DNA from: Clostridia bacterium
Lineage (GTDB): Bacteria > Bacillota > Clostridia > Christensenellales > CAG-138
Reading direction: 5' to 3'
Assembly: GCA_030533005.1 (NCBI GenBank)
Contig: JAUNJX010000014.1
Coordinates: forward strand, 1-44,471
Length of the DNA stretch: 44,471 nucleotides
Shown piece by piece: positions 23,816-31,887 of the stretch. The position numbers and the translations under genes are program-made. Positions within the stretch are counted from its first letter, which is position 1, and every line of letters begins with the position of its first letter. The notes under the pieces were generated by a model. That model worked only from the letters and a program-made list of their open reading frames with translations. It made no database searches and was not told where the DNA came from.

Positions 23816-25048
23816 TTAAGTAAAAAGGTCGATGGCGATTACGCCGTATGCGTTGAACATGACGCCCAGCGCCATCACGACATATTCATAGCGTTTGGGC
23901 TTCCATGCGCCAAGGCTCAGGATATAGGCAAGCGCAAGCGGCAGCATATCCACCGTGTAGCGCGCGCCGAACTGCCAGCCGCCCAGCGTCTTGTGCAGGC
24001 ACAGGCAGACGAGTATGGCGCTTATAGAAAACAGCAGCGCCGCGCGCGTGTAGACATAGGGTCGTTTGGCGTTTTCGGGAAGCGGGGGCAGGGTGGGCTT
24101 CAAGAACGCTTGGCGCACAAGCATTGCAAACAGCAGCAGAAACAGCGGGTTTGCCACATAGAACATGAAGCCGTCGAAGTAGGGGAAGCGCAAGCGTCCG
24201 TTTTCCAACGTGACGGGCAGGAAAAACAGCTTTTTAAGGTTGATCCAAAGATACACGGCGGAAAACTGCCCGTGCTCGGAATTGGTGAATTCCGGCAGGT
24301 AGTTGTGGCCAAATTCCAGCACATTCCCAAAGCGCGCGTAGTTGTACGCCATATATGCGCCGCCGATGAGCGCGGGGAGGATGAGGGCGGCAAGCTGGCT
24401 TTTGACGCTTTGCGGGAGCGTCCGACCCCGCGAGGCGTCCTTTTCGCAGAAGAAGCAAAGTAGCGGGAGAAAGGCGAAAAAGGAAAACGGGCGGCAGCCC
24501 ACGGCAAGCGCCACGCAGGCGTAGGCAAGGACGCGCCTGTCATACAGCGCGCAAAGCAGCGCGAGTGTTAAAAACAGCAGGCTGTAGCCCTGCGCCTGAA
24601 ACCAGACGCCGCCGCTGGTGCTCATCCAAAGCATGTTGCTGCCCCAGAGGTAGAAAAACGCGGTGACGGCGGCGGATGCGGAACGCATGCCTGTCTTGCG
24701 CATGGCAAAATAGGCTGCGGCGCTTGTGGCCATGGCCATGAGCACCATCAGAAAATTGTTGGGCGTGTCGTAATCAAAAAGAAGGGTGAGCGGCAGCATG
24801 AACACGGAGGGAACGGGCGGGAAGGAGACATAGTATTTCCCGTTGTATACGGCAAGCTCCAGCCAAGGATAGTTTTGCCCCAGATCCATCCGCCCCTCCC
24901 GCCAGGAGAGGGCTTGGAGCGTATAGCTGTCCCAGTCGGAATGGATCATGAGCGTGCCGCCCAAAAGATCATGCAGCAGAACATAGCCGCAAAGCATGAT
25001 GAGCAGCATGCAGAAAAGATCAAGGAGGTTTTTGCGCGAGTGCTTCAT
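23816..25048 (-). CDS. Polytopic membrane protein, GT-C-like
   Basis: 410 aa with around ten transmembrane helices. The first extracytoplasmic loop, MIHSDWDSYTLQALSWREGR, then VYNGKYYVSFPPVPSVFMLP, has the acidic motif and layout of lipid-linked-sugar glycosyltransferases of the GT-C fold (PMT/GT39/ArnT type). This is a structural resemblance only, and no exact family is claimed. Such enzymes glycosylate lipids or proteins outside the membrane. The start at 25048 is not preceded by a strong ribosome site that I can see. It lies 37 bp before the cyclophilin gene. Confidence 0.65.
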   Translation of the reverse strand: MKHSRKNLLDLFCMLLIMLCGYVLLHDLLGGTLMIHSDWDSYTLQALSWREGRMDLGQNYPWLELAVYNGKYYVSFPPVPSVFMLPLTLLFDYDTPNNFLMVLMAMATSAAAYFAMRKTGMRSASAAVTAFFYLWGSNMLWMSTSGGVWFQAQGYSLLFLTLALLCALYDRRVLAYACVALAVGCRPFSFFAFLPLLCFFCEKDASRGRTLPQSVKSQLAALILPALIGGAYMAYNYARFGNVLEFGHNYLPEFTNSEHGQFSAVYLWINLKKLFFLPVTLENGRLRFPYFDGFMFYVANPLFLLLFAMLVRQAFLKPTLPPLPENAKRPYVYTRAALLFSISAILVCLCLHKTLGGWQFGARYTVDMLPLALAYILSLGAWKPKRYEYVVMALGVMFNAYGVIAIDLFT

Positions 25049-25214
25049 GCGTCTATCATACCCCGCTGCGATTTGTTTGAAAAGAGCGATTTCGCTGCGC
25101 CCTCCGCGCGAAAAGGAAAAATGAGGATAAATGGAGAAAAAAGGAATTTAACTATATACGAACGCCAAGAAAGCGCATAATACAGGCAGAACAAACACCG
25201 GGAGACAATTTCAT

Positions 25215-25583
25215 ATGGAGAAAACGAGAATGGCCGCCGAGACCCTGCGCAGCGTGGGCTTATCGCCAAAGTACAAGGGCTATGTATACGCGCTGCACAT
25301 GCTTTGCCTGTCCTTGGAGGATTTTACATGCGTGCACAACATGGCGGCGCGGCTCTACAGCGCCACCTGCGAAAAATACGGGGTGACCCCGCGCGCCGTA
25401 GAGCGTAACATACGCTTCGCCATACGGCGCGCATGGGAATCGGATCGCACGGGGTTGATGCACCGCCTGTTCCAAAGCTACGGGGTCTACTACACACCTA
25501 CCAACCGCGAGTTTATCGCGGTGCTGTCGGATTATATGCGCCTTGGCGAAGGGCCGAAGGCCGTGCAGCTTCGCATGTGGTAG
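25215..25583 (+). CDS. Stand-alone Spo0A C-terminal DNA-binding domain protein
   Basis: 122 aa, with a GGGAG ribosome site. The whole length resembles the sigma-A-contacting, DNA-binding domain of Spo0A: LSPKYKGYVYALHMLCLSLE, ARLYSATCEKYGVTPRAVER, then NIRFAIRRAWESDRTGLMH, the recognition-helix region. The phospho-acceptor receiver domain of true Spo0A is missing. It may therefore bind 0A-like boxes without phosphorylation control, or be regulated by its level. Separated from the membrane gene upstream by a 166-bp A/T-rich gap in which I see no clear promoter. Confidence 0.82.
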   Translation: MEKTRMAAETLRSVGLSPKYKGYVYALHMLCLSLEDFTCVHNMAARLYSATCEKYGVTPRAVERNIRFAIRRAWESDRTGLMHRLFQSYGVYYTPTNREFIAVLSDYMRLGEGPKAVQLRMW

Positions 25584-25592
25584 GACGCGCTG

Positions 25593-26048
25593 CTATTTGA
25601 TGCCGAACACCTTTGCCATCTTGGTGGATACGTCGTTGAGGTTGCCGATGCTCTCATTCATGCCCTCTATATCCAGCGAGGAGACGGTCTTGAGCGCGTC
25701 GTTGACGCCCACCATGGCGTCCTCCACATCGCCCATGGCGGTTTCAATGCCCGCCGTGCCCACGTCGATGAGGGTGTTGACGTTCTCGGTAAGGCCGACG
25801 AGATCCATCTCTGTAATGGTGGTATTGACGTTGGTAAGGGTGGTGCTGAGCTGATCGAGCAGCGGGAACACCTTCATGCCCAGCGCCAGCAGCGCTACGA
25901 CCAGTATGATCACGCACAAAAAGGAGCTGTAGAGCTGTAAGCGCGCCCAGCGGGTCTGCTTGGCGACGTTCTTTTCGATCTTTTCCATCAAGGCCTGCAT
26001 CGTCAGGGATTCTTCGGCCGCGGCATTGGTCTTTACGTTGGTTTCCAT
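25593..26048 (-). CDS. Small membrane-anchored coiled-coil protein
   Basis: 151 aa. A 35-residue charged N-terminus precedes one transmembrane helix (YSSFLCVIILVVALLALGM, about 41-60). The rest is a long amphipathic helix with regular Val/Leu/Ile spacing and many Thr/Asn/Asp residues (LSTTLTNVNTTITEMDLVGL and similar). The layout is like DUF948-type envelope proteins. I know no function. It converges on the Spo0A-C gene with 9 bp between the stops. AGGAGG precedes the start. Confidence 0.75.
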   Translation of the reverse strand: METNVKTNAAAEESLTMQALMEKIEKNVAKQTRWARLQLYSSFLCVIILVVALLALGMKVFPLLDQLSTTLTNVNTTITEMDLVGLTENVNTLIDVGTAGIETAMGDVEDAMVGVNDALKTVSSLDIEGMNESIGNLNDVSTKMAKVFGIK

Positions 26049-26121
26049 GCTGGAATACCTCCTAATATTTATAGTGACGGAACTATAAGATTATGTAATA
26101 TACTATCATTTTCCGGCGCTC

Positions 26122-26150
26122 TTGGCAACGGCGGGAGTTTGTGTTATATT
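26122..26150 (+). promoter_or_regulatory. Promoter of alr
   Basis: TTGGCA (26122-26127), 17-bp spacer, TATATT (26145-26150). Start of transcription near 26157, which excludes the longer open frame from 26122 and supports ATG 26230. Confidence 0.75.
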
Positions 26151-26229
26151 GATATACACAAAAGATATTTGGAAAATCCTATCTGCTGTCACGATGCAAT
26201 CAAAATCAGATCAGGAGGCGCATAGTTAC

Positions 26230-27375
26230 ATGGAATCCTTACCGCTTGACGCCCGCACATGGGCGGAAATTGACCTCGGCGCGCTGCTGCATAATTTTCA
26301 GCTCGCGCAGAAAACCGGGAAAAAGGTGATGTGTGTCGTAAAGGCCAACGCGTACGGTCACGGCGCCTTGCGCTGCGCGCTTTTTTTGGAAAAGCACGGC
26401 GCGGACGCCTTTGCTGTCGCCTGCCTTAGCGAGGCGCTGGAGCTTCGCGCGGGCGGTGTGGCCAAACCCATCCTCATATTGGGCTATACGGCACCGGCGC
26501 ACGCCGCGGTGCTGATCGGCCACGATATCATCCAGACCTGTGTGGACGAAGCGCACGCGGCGGCCTTGAGCGAGGCGGCGCAGAAAGCCGGCGGAAAGCT
26601 CAAGGTGCATATCAAGATCGATACGGGCATGTCCCGCACGGGGCTTTTGGCGCAGGGCGAGGAGAATGCGCTGGAGGCGGCGAAGGCGGCGGCGCGTATT
26701 TGCAAGCTGCCCGGGCTTGCGGTAAAGGGCATGTTCACGCACTTTTCCGTGGCGGATACGCCTGCTGAGGACGAATATACCGCATGGCAGCTTTCCAATT
26801 ATAATACGGTGCTGCAATACCTTACCGAAAAGGGTCTGCGGCCGGAAACCTGCCACACCAGCAACAGCGCGTGCATCATGGATCACCCCGAAACGCAGAT
26901 CGACATGGTGCGCGAGGGCATCATACTCTACGGCCTCTATCCCGACAGCGCGCCCAATCCAAACGGGCCGTTAAAGCCCGTGCTCACACTCAAATCCCGC
27001 GTGGCGCAGGTGCGCAGGCTTCCCGCCGGCACCAGCGTAAGCTACGGCCGCACCTATAAAAATGAAGAACCCTTCTCCACCGCCGTGGTGCTGGCGGGCT
27101 ACGCCGACGGGCATCCGCGCAGGCTCTCTAACGCCGCCTTTGACGTGATCGGCGGCAGACGCTATCCGCAGGTCGGGCGCATCTGCATGGATATGCACAT
27201 GCTCAACATCACCGGCCACGAGGAGGAGGTGCACCCGGGCGACGAGGTGACGCTTTGGGGCGCGTCCGGCATGTGCACGGAGGAGGCGGCGCAGATCGTG
27301 GGCACCATCAACTATGAGCTGACCTGCCTGATTACCCCGCGCGTACCCCGCGTATATATCAACGAGCCCGCATAA
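26230..27375 (+). CDS. alr: Alanine racemase
   Basis: 381 aa from ATG 26230; AGGAGG is 11 nt upstream, a little long. The PLP-binding Lys38 lies in VVKANAYGHG. Tyr272 in VSYGRTY is the second catalytic base, and the CMDMHMLNIT segment follows as in fold type III racemases. It interconverts L- and D-alanine, supplying D-Ala for peptidoglycan. The next genes are a sodium symporter and D-serine ammonia-lyase, so a role in D-amino-acid handling, possibly including serine, is plausible, but the specificity cannot be read from sequence. A terminator follows 22 bp after the stop. Confidence 0.95.
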   Translation: MESLPLDARTWAEIDLGALLHNFQLAQKTGKKVMCVVKANAYGHGALRCALFLEKHGADAFAVACLSEALELRAGGVAKPILILGYTAPAHAAVLIGHDIIQTCVDEAHAAALSEAAQKAGGKLKVHIKIDTGMSRTGLLAQGEENALEAAKAAARICKLPGLAVKGMFTHFSVADTPAEDEYTAWQLSNYNTVLQYLTEKGLRPETCHTSNSACIMDHPETQIDMVREGIILYGLYPDSAPNPNGPLKPVLTLKSRVAQVRRLPAGTSVSYGRTYKNEEPFSTAVVLAGYADGHPRRLSNAAFDVIGGRRYPQVGRICMDMHMLNITGHEEEVHPGDEVTLWGASGMCTEEAAQIVGTINYELTCLITPRVPRVYINEPA

Positions 27376-27397
27376 AGCAACGGTCAAATTCATCCAG

Positions 27398-27452
27398 GCG
27401 TATCCGTTACGGTATCGTTCTTTACGAAATCATAACGGATACGCTATTTTTA
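27398..27452 (+). terminator. Terminator after alr
   Basis: GCGTATCCGTTA (27398-27409) pairs perfectly with TAACGGATACGC (27433-27444), followed by TATTTTTA. The 23-nt loop holds a small nested hairpin. The rest of 27376-27642 holds the next promoter and no gene. Confidence 0.85.
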
Positions 27453-27522
27453 TATATAGCGCAGAAAACGACGGAAACGCCTGAAATACTTCGTGAATTG
27501 TGACAGAAAAGAAAAACTGTCG

Positions 27523-27550
27523 TTGACGAATTGTAACAAGCTGTGATAAT
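27523..27550 (+). promoter_or_regulatory. Promoter of the sodium-dependent transporter gene
   Basis: TTGACG (27523-27528), 16-bp spacer, GATAAT (27545-27550). GAATTGTGACA and GAATTGTAACA flank the -35 as an imperfect direct repeat. Confidence 0.65.
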
Positions 27551-27642
27551 ATACCTATATTATGTGGCTGGTATATGATATCCGTAAAAAGTTATCGACT
27601 GGCCACGCGCGTGCAATATATTTTAAGGAGGTTTTCTGTGTT

Positions 27643-29085
27643 ATGGAAAACAAGAGAGGGCAATGGGGTTCCAGCTTTGGATTCCTGATGGCAGCCGTTG
27701 GTTCCGCGGTGGGTCTTGGCAACATCTGGGGCTTCCCGTACAAGATGGGCGCCAATGGCGGCGGCGCGTTCCTGCTGATCTACCTGATCCTGGTTGTCGT
27801 GGTTGGTTTTGCCACGATGCTGGGCGAGCTTGCTTTGGGTCGTAAATATGGTCGCGGCGCGGTCGGCACCTACGCGGCGATCGGCAAAAAGTGGACCTGG
27901 GTCGGCTACATGGGCGTTGCGTCCGGCTTCTTTATTCTTGCATTCTACAGCGTATTGGGCGGCATGGTTCTGCGTTACATGGTTGGCTTCATTGCCGAAA
28001 TGTTCGGCATGACCGGCTTTGGCGGCTTGGGCTCCGGCGAATTCTTCGGCGGCTTCACCACCAATGCGGGCTCTATGCTGATCTACTACGCCATTTTCAT
28101 GGTGCTTAACATCATCATCGTATCCGGCGGCATCGAGGGCGGCATCGAGAAATTCTCCAAGATCGCCATGCCCGCACTTGCCGCGATCCTCGTGGTCATC
28201 ATCGTCTACGTCGCGGTACAGCCCGGCGCAGGCGCTGGCTATGCCTTCATGTTTGTCCCCAAGTTTGAGGCGTTTGCCACCAACGGCTTCTTCAACATCC
28301 TGCGTACGGCGGCCGGTCAGATGTTCTTCTCCCTGTCCTTGGGCATGGGCTGCATGATCACCTACGGCTCCTACCTTGGCAAAGAACAGAATCTGGACAC
28401 CAACATGGTCATCATCCCCGTTGCGGATACCTGCATCGCCATCATGGCCGGCATGGCTGTCATGCCTGCCTGCGCTGCATTCGGCATGGACTATGGCCGT
28501 GGCCCCGGCTTGCTGTTCGTCACCCTGCATGAGGTGTTCAGCACCGGCATGGGCGGCTTCATTGGTTCTCTGATGGGCTTCCTGTTCTACTTCCTCGTTC
28601 TCATCGCGGCCGTCACCTCCTCGATCTCCTTGCTGGAGGTTTGCACCGCGTACCTGATCGACAAGAAGATCGAAAAGGGCGAAGAACCCGACCGCAAAAA
28701 GCTCACGCTTATCATTGCGTCCATCATCTTCGTTGTCGGTATCCCCGTTGCGCTGGATGGCCTTGGCGCGGGTCGCGCGGGCGGCGCCGCTCTGGATATC
28801 CCGGCTACCTTCCTGGGTATCACCGAGAATATCCCCATGGCGGTGGACTGCTGGCTTGACCTGTATGACTGCCTTGCCGAAGGTATCATGATGCCTCTGG
28901 GCGCGTTGATGATGTCCATCCTGATCGGCTGGGTGCTGGGCACCAAGGTCATCAAGGACGAGGTCGAGGAGACCGCGGGCGTCAAGCTCACCATGTACAA
29001 GTTCATGGAGATCTGCTTCAAGTTCATCGTTCCCGTGATCATGGCTATCGTTCTGATCTCTCAGATCATGGACTTCTTCGGTTAA
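27643..29085 (+). CDS. Sodium-dependent neurotransmitter:symporter-family transporter
   Basis: 480 aa from ATG 27643 (AAGGAGG 11 nt upstream); the open frame from 27562 would start outside the family's known N-terminus. The start QWGSSFGFLMAAVGSAVGLGNIWGFPY is the hallmark first helix of SNF/NSS transporters, whose unwound part binds sodium and substrate. About 12 transmembrane helices. It imports amino acids with sodium. Between alr and dsdA, an alanine/serine substrate is a reasonable guess. Codon choice (CGT, GGT, TTC, ATC, ACC) is more biased than in neighbours, as in highly expressed genes. Confidence 0.95.
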   Translation: MENKRGQWGSSFGFLMAAVGSAVGLGNIWGFPYKMGANGGGAFLLIYLILVVVVGFATMLGELALGRKYGRGAVGTYAAIGKKWTWVGYMGVASGFFILAFYSVLGGMVLRYMVGFIAEMFGMTGFGGLGSGEFFGGFTTNAGSMLIYYAIFMVLNIIIVSGGIEGGIEKFSKIAMPALAAILVVIIVYVAVQPGAGAGYAFMFVPKFEAFATNGFFNILRTAAGQMFFSLSLGMGCMITYGSYLGKEQNLDTNMVIIPVADTCIAIMAGMAVMPACAAFGMDYGRGPGLLFVTLHEVFSTGMGGFIGSLMGFLFYFLVLIAAVTSSISLLEVCTAYLIDKKIEKGEEPDRKKLTLIIASIIFVVGIPVALDGLGAGRAGGAALDIPATFLGITENIPMAVDCWLDLYDCLAEGIMMPLGALMMSILIGWVLGTKVIKDEVEETAGVKLTMYKFMEICFKFIVPVIMAIVLISQIMDFFG

Positions 29086-29111
29086 GCCGAAACAGCATGA
29101 ATCAAACGTAT

Positions 29112-29142
29112 GGAGGAACCGCTTCGGCGGCTCCTCTTTTTC
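29112..29142 (+). terminator. Terminator after the symporter gene
   Basis: GAGGA-A-CCGC pairs with GCGG-C-TCCTC over a short TTCG-type loop, followed by TTTTTC. Confidence 0.88.
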
Positions 29143-29175
29143 TATGCCCGATTGCTATCCGGCGGGCGCATATGC

Positions 29176-29207
29176 TATAATAAACATGCTATAATGCATG
29201 CTACAAT
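29176..29207 (+). promoter_or_regulatory. Three tandem -10 boxes before dsdA
   Basis: TATAAT (29176-29181), TATAAT (29190-29195) and TACAAT (29202-29207) each follow an ATGC tetramer. The first has a candidate -35 TTGCTA 18 bp upstream. Confidence 0.6.
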
Positions 29208-29236
29208 AGGCAAAGATTTGAAGCGGGAGGATCGCT

Positions 29237-30589
29237 ATGAAGCTGGACGACGCAGTACTGCAAACCCCCATCGTGCGAGCGATCGCGGCAGCCGAGGAAT
29301 GTTGCTGGATCAACCCGGGGCTTAAAAGCGGCGCGGGCGCTTTTTCGGGCACGACGCTTACCATGCGGGACGTGGACGACGCGGAGGCGCGGCTTTTGCG
29401 CTTTGCGCCCTTTATCATGCGCTGCTTCCCCGAAACGGTTCCAGCCGGCGGGCTGATCGAATCGCCCTTGACCCCCATCGAGGAGATGAAGGCGCAGCTT
29501 AACGCAAACTATGACGCGGGCATTGCAGGCCGCCTTCTTTTGAAGCGGGACAGCGACCTGCCCATTGCGGGCTCCGTCAAGGCGCGCGGCGGCATTTATG
29601 AAATACTTAAGCATACGGAAGACCTTGCCATGCAAAACGGCCTGCTCGCGCCCACGGACGATTACGCGAAGCTTGCGGATGAAGCATGCAGGAGCTTTTT
29701 CCGGCAATATAAGGTGCAGGTGGGCTCCACGGGGAATCTGGGTCTCTCCATCGGCATCATGAGCGCGGCGGTGGGGTATGACGTCACCGTGCATATGAGC
29801 GCGGACGCGCGGCAGTGGAAAAAAGACCTGCTTCGCAGCAAGGGCGTGACCGTGATCGAATACGCTTCGGATTATTCCGAAGCCGTGCGGCAGGGCCGCG
29901 CGCTTTCCGACGCGGATCCCATGAGCTATTTTGTGGATGATGAAAATTCCGTCGCCCTGTTCTTAGGCTATGCGGTGGCGGCCAAGCGCCTCAAAACGCA
30001 GCTTGACGATATGGGCGTCGGCGTCGACGAAAAGCATCCGCTGTTTGTCTATATCCCGTGTGGCGTGGGCGGCGCGCCCGGCGGCATCGCGTTTGGCCTG
30101 AAAAAGCTCTTTGGCGACGCCGTGCATGTGTTCTTTACGGAGCCCGTGCAGGCGCCCTGCATGCTGCTGGGGCTTGCCACGGGTCTTAACAGCGGGATTT
30201 CTGTGCAGGATGTGGGGCTTACGGGTCTTACGCACGCGGACGGTTTGGCGGTGGGGCGTCCCTCCGGCTTTGTGGGCGGCGTGATGGCGCCGATGTTGAG
30301 CGGCGAATTCACCTTGGAGGATTACAGGCTTTACGACCATATGCGGGAGCTTATGGTAACGGAGAAGCTCTTTATCGAGCCCTCTGCCTGCGCGGCGTTT
30401 GCAGGCCCCGTCGGCATGCGCCGTTACGACGCGGCGAGGGCGTATATTGAGGCGCACGGGCTTACCGATCTTATGCCGCAGGCCACGCATATCGCGTGGG
30501 CGACGGGCGGGCGGCTGGTGCCGGAGAAAATACGCGGCGAATATGTGGAAACTTATTTGAGAGGAGCATATGACACATGGCAAAGCTGA
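29237..30589 (+). CDS. dsdA: D-serine ammonia-lyase
   Basis: 450 aa, family length. GGGAGG precedes ATG 29237. PLP is bound through Lys115 in IAGSVKARGGIYEIL, matching the Lys of known DsdA. The glycine loop for the phosphate is VGSTGNLGLSIGIMSAA. It converts D-serine to pyruvate and ammonia. The C-terminal 13 nt overlap the next gene, so the HD-domain protein is co-translated. The neighbouring racemase and symporter suggest use or detoxification of D-amino acids. Confidence 0.95.
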   Translation: MKLDDAVLQTPIVRAIAAAEECCWINPGLKSGAGAFSGTTLTMRDVDDAEARLLRFAPFIMRCFPETVPAGGLIESPLTPIEEMKAQLNANYDAGIAGRLLLKRDSDLPIAGSVKARGGIYEILKHTEDLAMQNGLLAPTDDYAKLADEACRSFFRQYKVQVGSTGNLGLSIGIMSAAVGYDVTVHMSADARQWKKDLLRSKGVTVIEYASDYSEAVRQGRALSDADPMSYFVDDENSVALFLGYAVAAKRLKTQLDDMGVGVDEKHPLFVYIPCGVGGAPGGIAFGLKKLFGDAVHVFFTEPVQAPCMLLGLATGLNSGISVQDVGLTGLTHADGLAVGRPSGFVGGVMAPMLSGEFTLEDYRLYDHMRELMVTEKLFIEPSACAAFAGPVGMRRYDAARAYIEAHGLTDLMPQATHIAWATGGRLVPEKIRGEYVETYLRGAYDTWQS

Positions 30590-31149
30590 CCAAGGAAAAA
30601 GCGAAGGAAATTCTCAAGAAGCACGTTACCGAGGGGCATCTTTTTACGCATGCCGAGGCTGTAAGCGCGGCGATGGGCGCGATGGCGGATCACTTCGGCG
30701 AGGACAAGGCGCACTGGGAGGCGATAGGGTATCTGCATGATGTGGATTTTGAGAAATACCCTGAGGAGCACTGCAAGCATGTGCGGGAGCTGTTAGAGCC
30801 AGAGGGCGTGGACGAGGACGACATACTCGCCATCATCTCCCACGGCTACGGCCTTTGCACCGAGGAGCGCGCGCCCCAGACCAACATGGAAAAGAGCCTC
30901 TTTACCGTGGACGAGCTGACCGGCATCGTCATGACCACGGCGCTGATGCGGCCTACGGGCATTGCGGATATGGAGCTAAAGAGCCTTAAAAAGAAGTTCA
31001 AGGACAAGGGCTTTGCCGCCAAGTGCAACCGCGACGTCATCAAGCAGGGCTTTGAGATGCTGGGCGTGGAGCCGGACGTGGTGATGCAGTGCTGCATCGA
31101 CGGCATGCGCGATCATATGGACGTGCTGGGCATAGGCCCCAAGGAATAG
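30577..31149 (+). CDS. HD-domain hydrolase-like protein
   Basis: 190 aa. It starts inside the end of dsdA (13-nt overlap, with a GAGGAGC ribosome site). The HD signature is spread as HLFTHAEAVSAAMGAMADHF and GYLHDVDFEKYPEEHCKHV, then IISHGYG, giving the His, HD and Asp metal ligands. The family comprises metal-dependent phosphohydrolases for nucleotides and related compounds. The substrate is unknown. A Cys-rich C-terminal part (AAKCNRDVIKQGFEMLGVEP, then MQCCIDGM) is shared by similar clostridial proteins as far as I recall. Confidence 0.85.
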   Translation: MAKLTKEKAKEILKKHVTEGHLFTHAEAVSAAMGAMADHFGEDKAHWEAIGYLHDVDFEKYPEEHCKHVRELLEPEGVDEDDILAIISHGYGLCTEERAPQTNMEKSLFTVDELTGIVMTTALMRPTGIADMELKSLKKKFKDKGFAAKCNRDVIKQGFEMLGVEPDVVMQCCIDGMRDHMDVLGIGPKE

Positions 31150-31194
31150 ACAAAAGAATAAACGCAAAAGAATAAGCGAAAGGCGAATGCGCAC

Positions 31195-31779
31195 ATGAAA
31201 ACGAAGGATATGGTGCTTCACGCGCTCTTTATAGCGCTCACGCTGCTCTTGGGCATGACGCCGCTGGGGCTGATCCCGCTGGGCTTTATCAACGTGACGA
31301 TACTCTGTATCCCCGTGATCGTGGGGACGCTGCTCTTTGGCCTTAGAAGCGGGCTGCTCTTTGGCGCGTGCATGGCCATATCAAGTATTTTGAGCATGAC
31401 GGGGCTTTCGCCGCTCGTGCCGCCCTCGGCGCTCGCGTCTGCCCTGTTTGCGGTGAGCCCGTTTCTCGCTATCGTCATGTGCCTTGTCCCCCGGCTGATG
31501 ATCCCCGTGTCCACGCACCTTGTGTATAGGCTGTGCGCGCGCAAAAAGCCGGAGACCAAGGCGGGCATCGTGCCCGCTGCCGTCGCGGGGTCGCTGACCA
31601 ACACCGTGCTGTATCTGGGGCTGATGCTGTGCTTCTATGTGCTCGCCGGCCTTGACGCGAAGCCCATTCTGGGGCTGATCGGCGGCGTGGGGCTGATCGC
31701 GGGGTCGCTGGAGGCGGTGGCTGCGGCACTCATCGCCACGCCCGTCACCATCGCGCTTAGAAAGATCAAAAGGGGATAG
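31195..31779 (+). CDS. ECF transporter S component
   Basis: 194 aa with about six hydrophobic helices and little else. The first segment, MVLHALFIALTLLLGMTPLG, then GFINVTILCIPVIVGTLLFG, fits the substrate-binding S subunit of energy-coupling-factor transporters. S components pair with a shared EcfA-EcfT module encoded elsewhere, and import vitamins or their precursors. Which vitamin is not evident; no riboswitch is visible in the 45-bp gap upstream. It is the last gene before a strong terminator. Confidence 0.8.
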   Translation: MKTKDMVLHALFIALTLLLGMTPLGLIPLGFINVTILCIPVIVGTLLFGLRSGLLFGACMAISSILSMTGLSPLVPPSALASALFAVSPFLAIVMCLVPRLMIPVSTHLVYRLCARKKPETKAGIVPAAVAGSLTNTVLYLGLMLCFYVLAGLDAKPILGLIGGVGLIAGSLEAVAAALIATPVTIALRKIKRG

Positions 31780-31797
31780 AAAACAGCGATCATATGA

Positions 31798-31826
31798 GAG
31801 CGCCGCACTTTTGCGGCGTTCTTTTT
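31798..31826 (+). terminator. Terminator after the ECF S-component gene
   Basis: GAGCGCCGC pairs with GCGGCGTTC (one G-T pair) around a short ACTTTT loop, followed by TTTTT. Confidence 0.85.
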
Positions 31827-31887
31827 GGTTGCAACCTATCTGTAAGATGATATAATGAAGCTATCATTTCTCTTGGAGGTACACCCG

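Noticed and set aside
26122-26229. Longer N-terminus of alanine racemase
   Set aside because: The promoter -35/-10 lies inside this stretch and the extension lacks similarity to the family.
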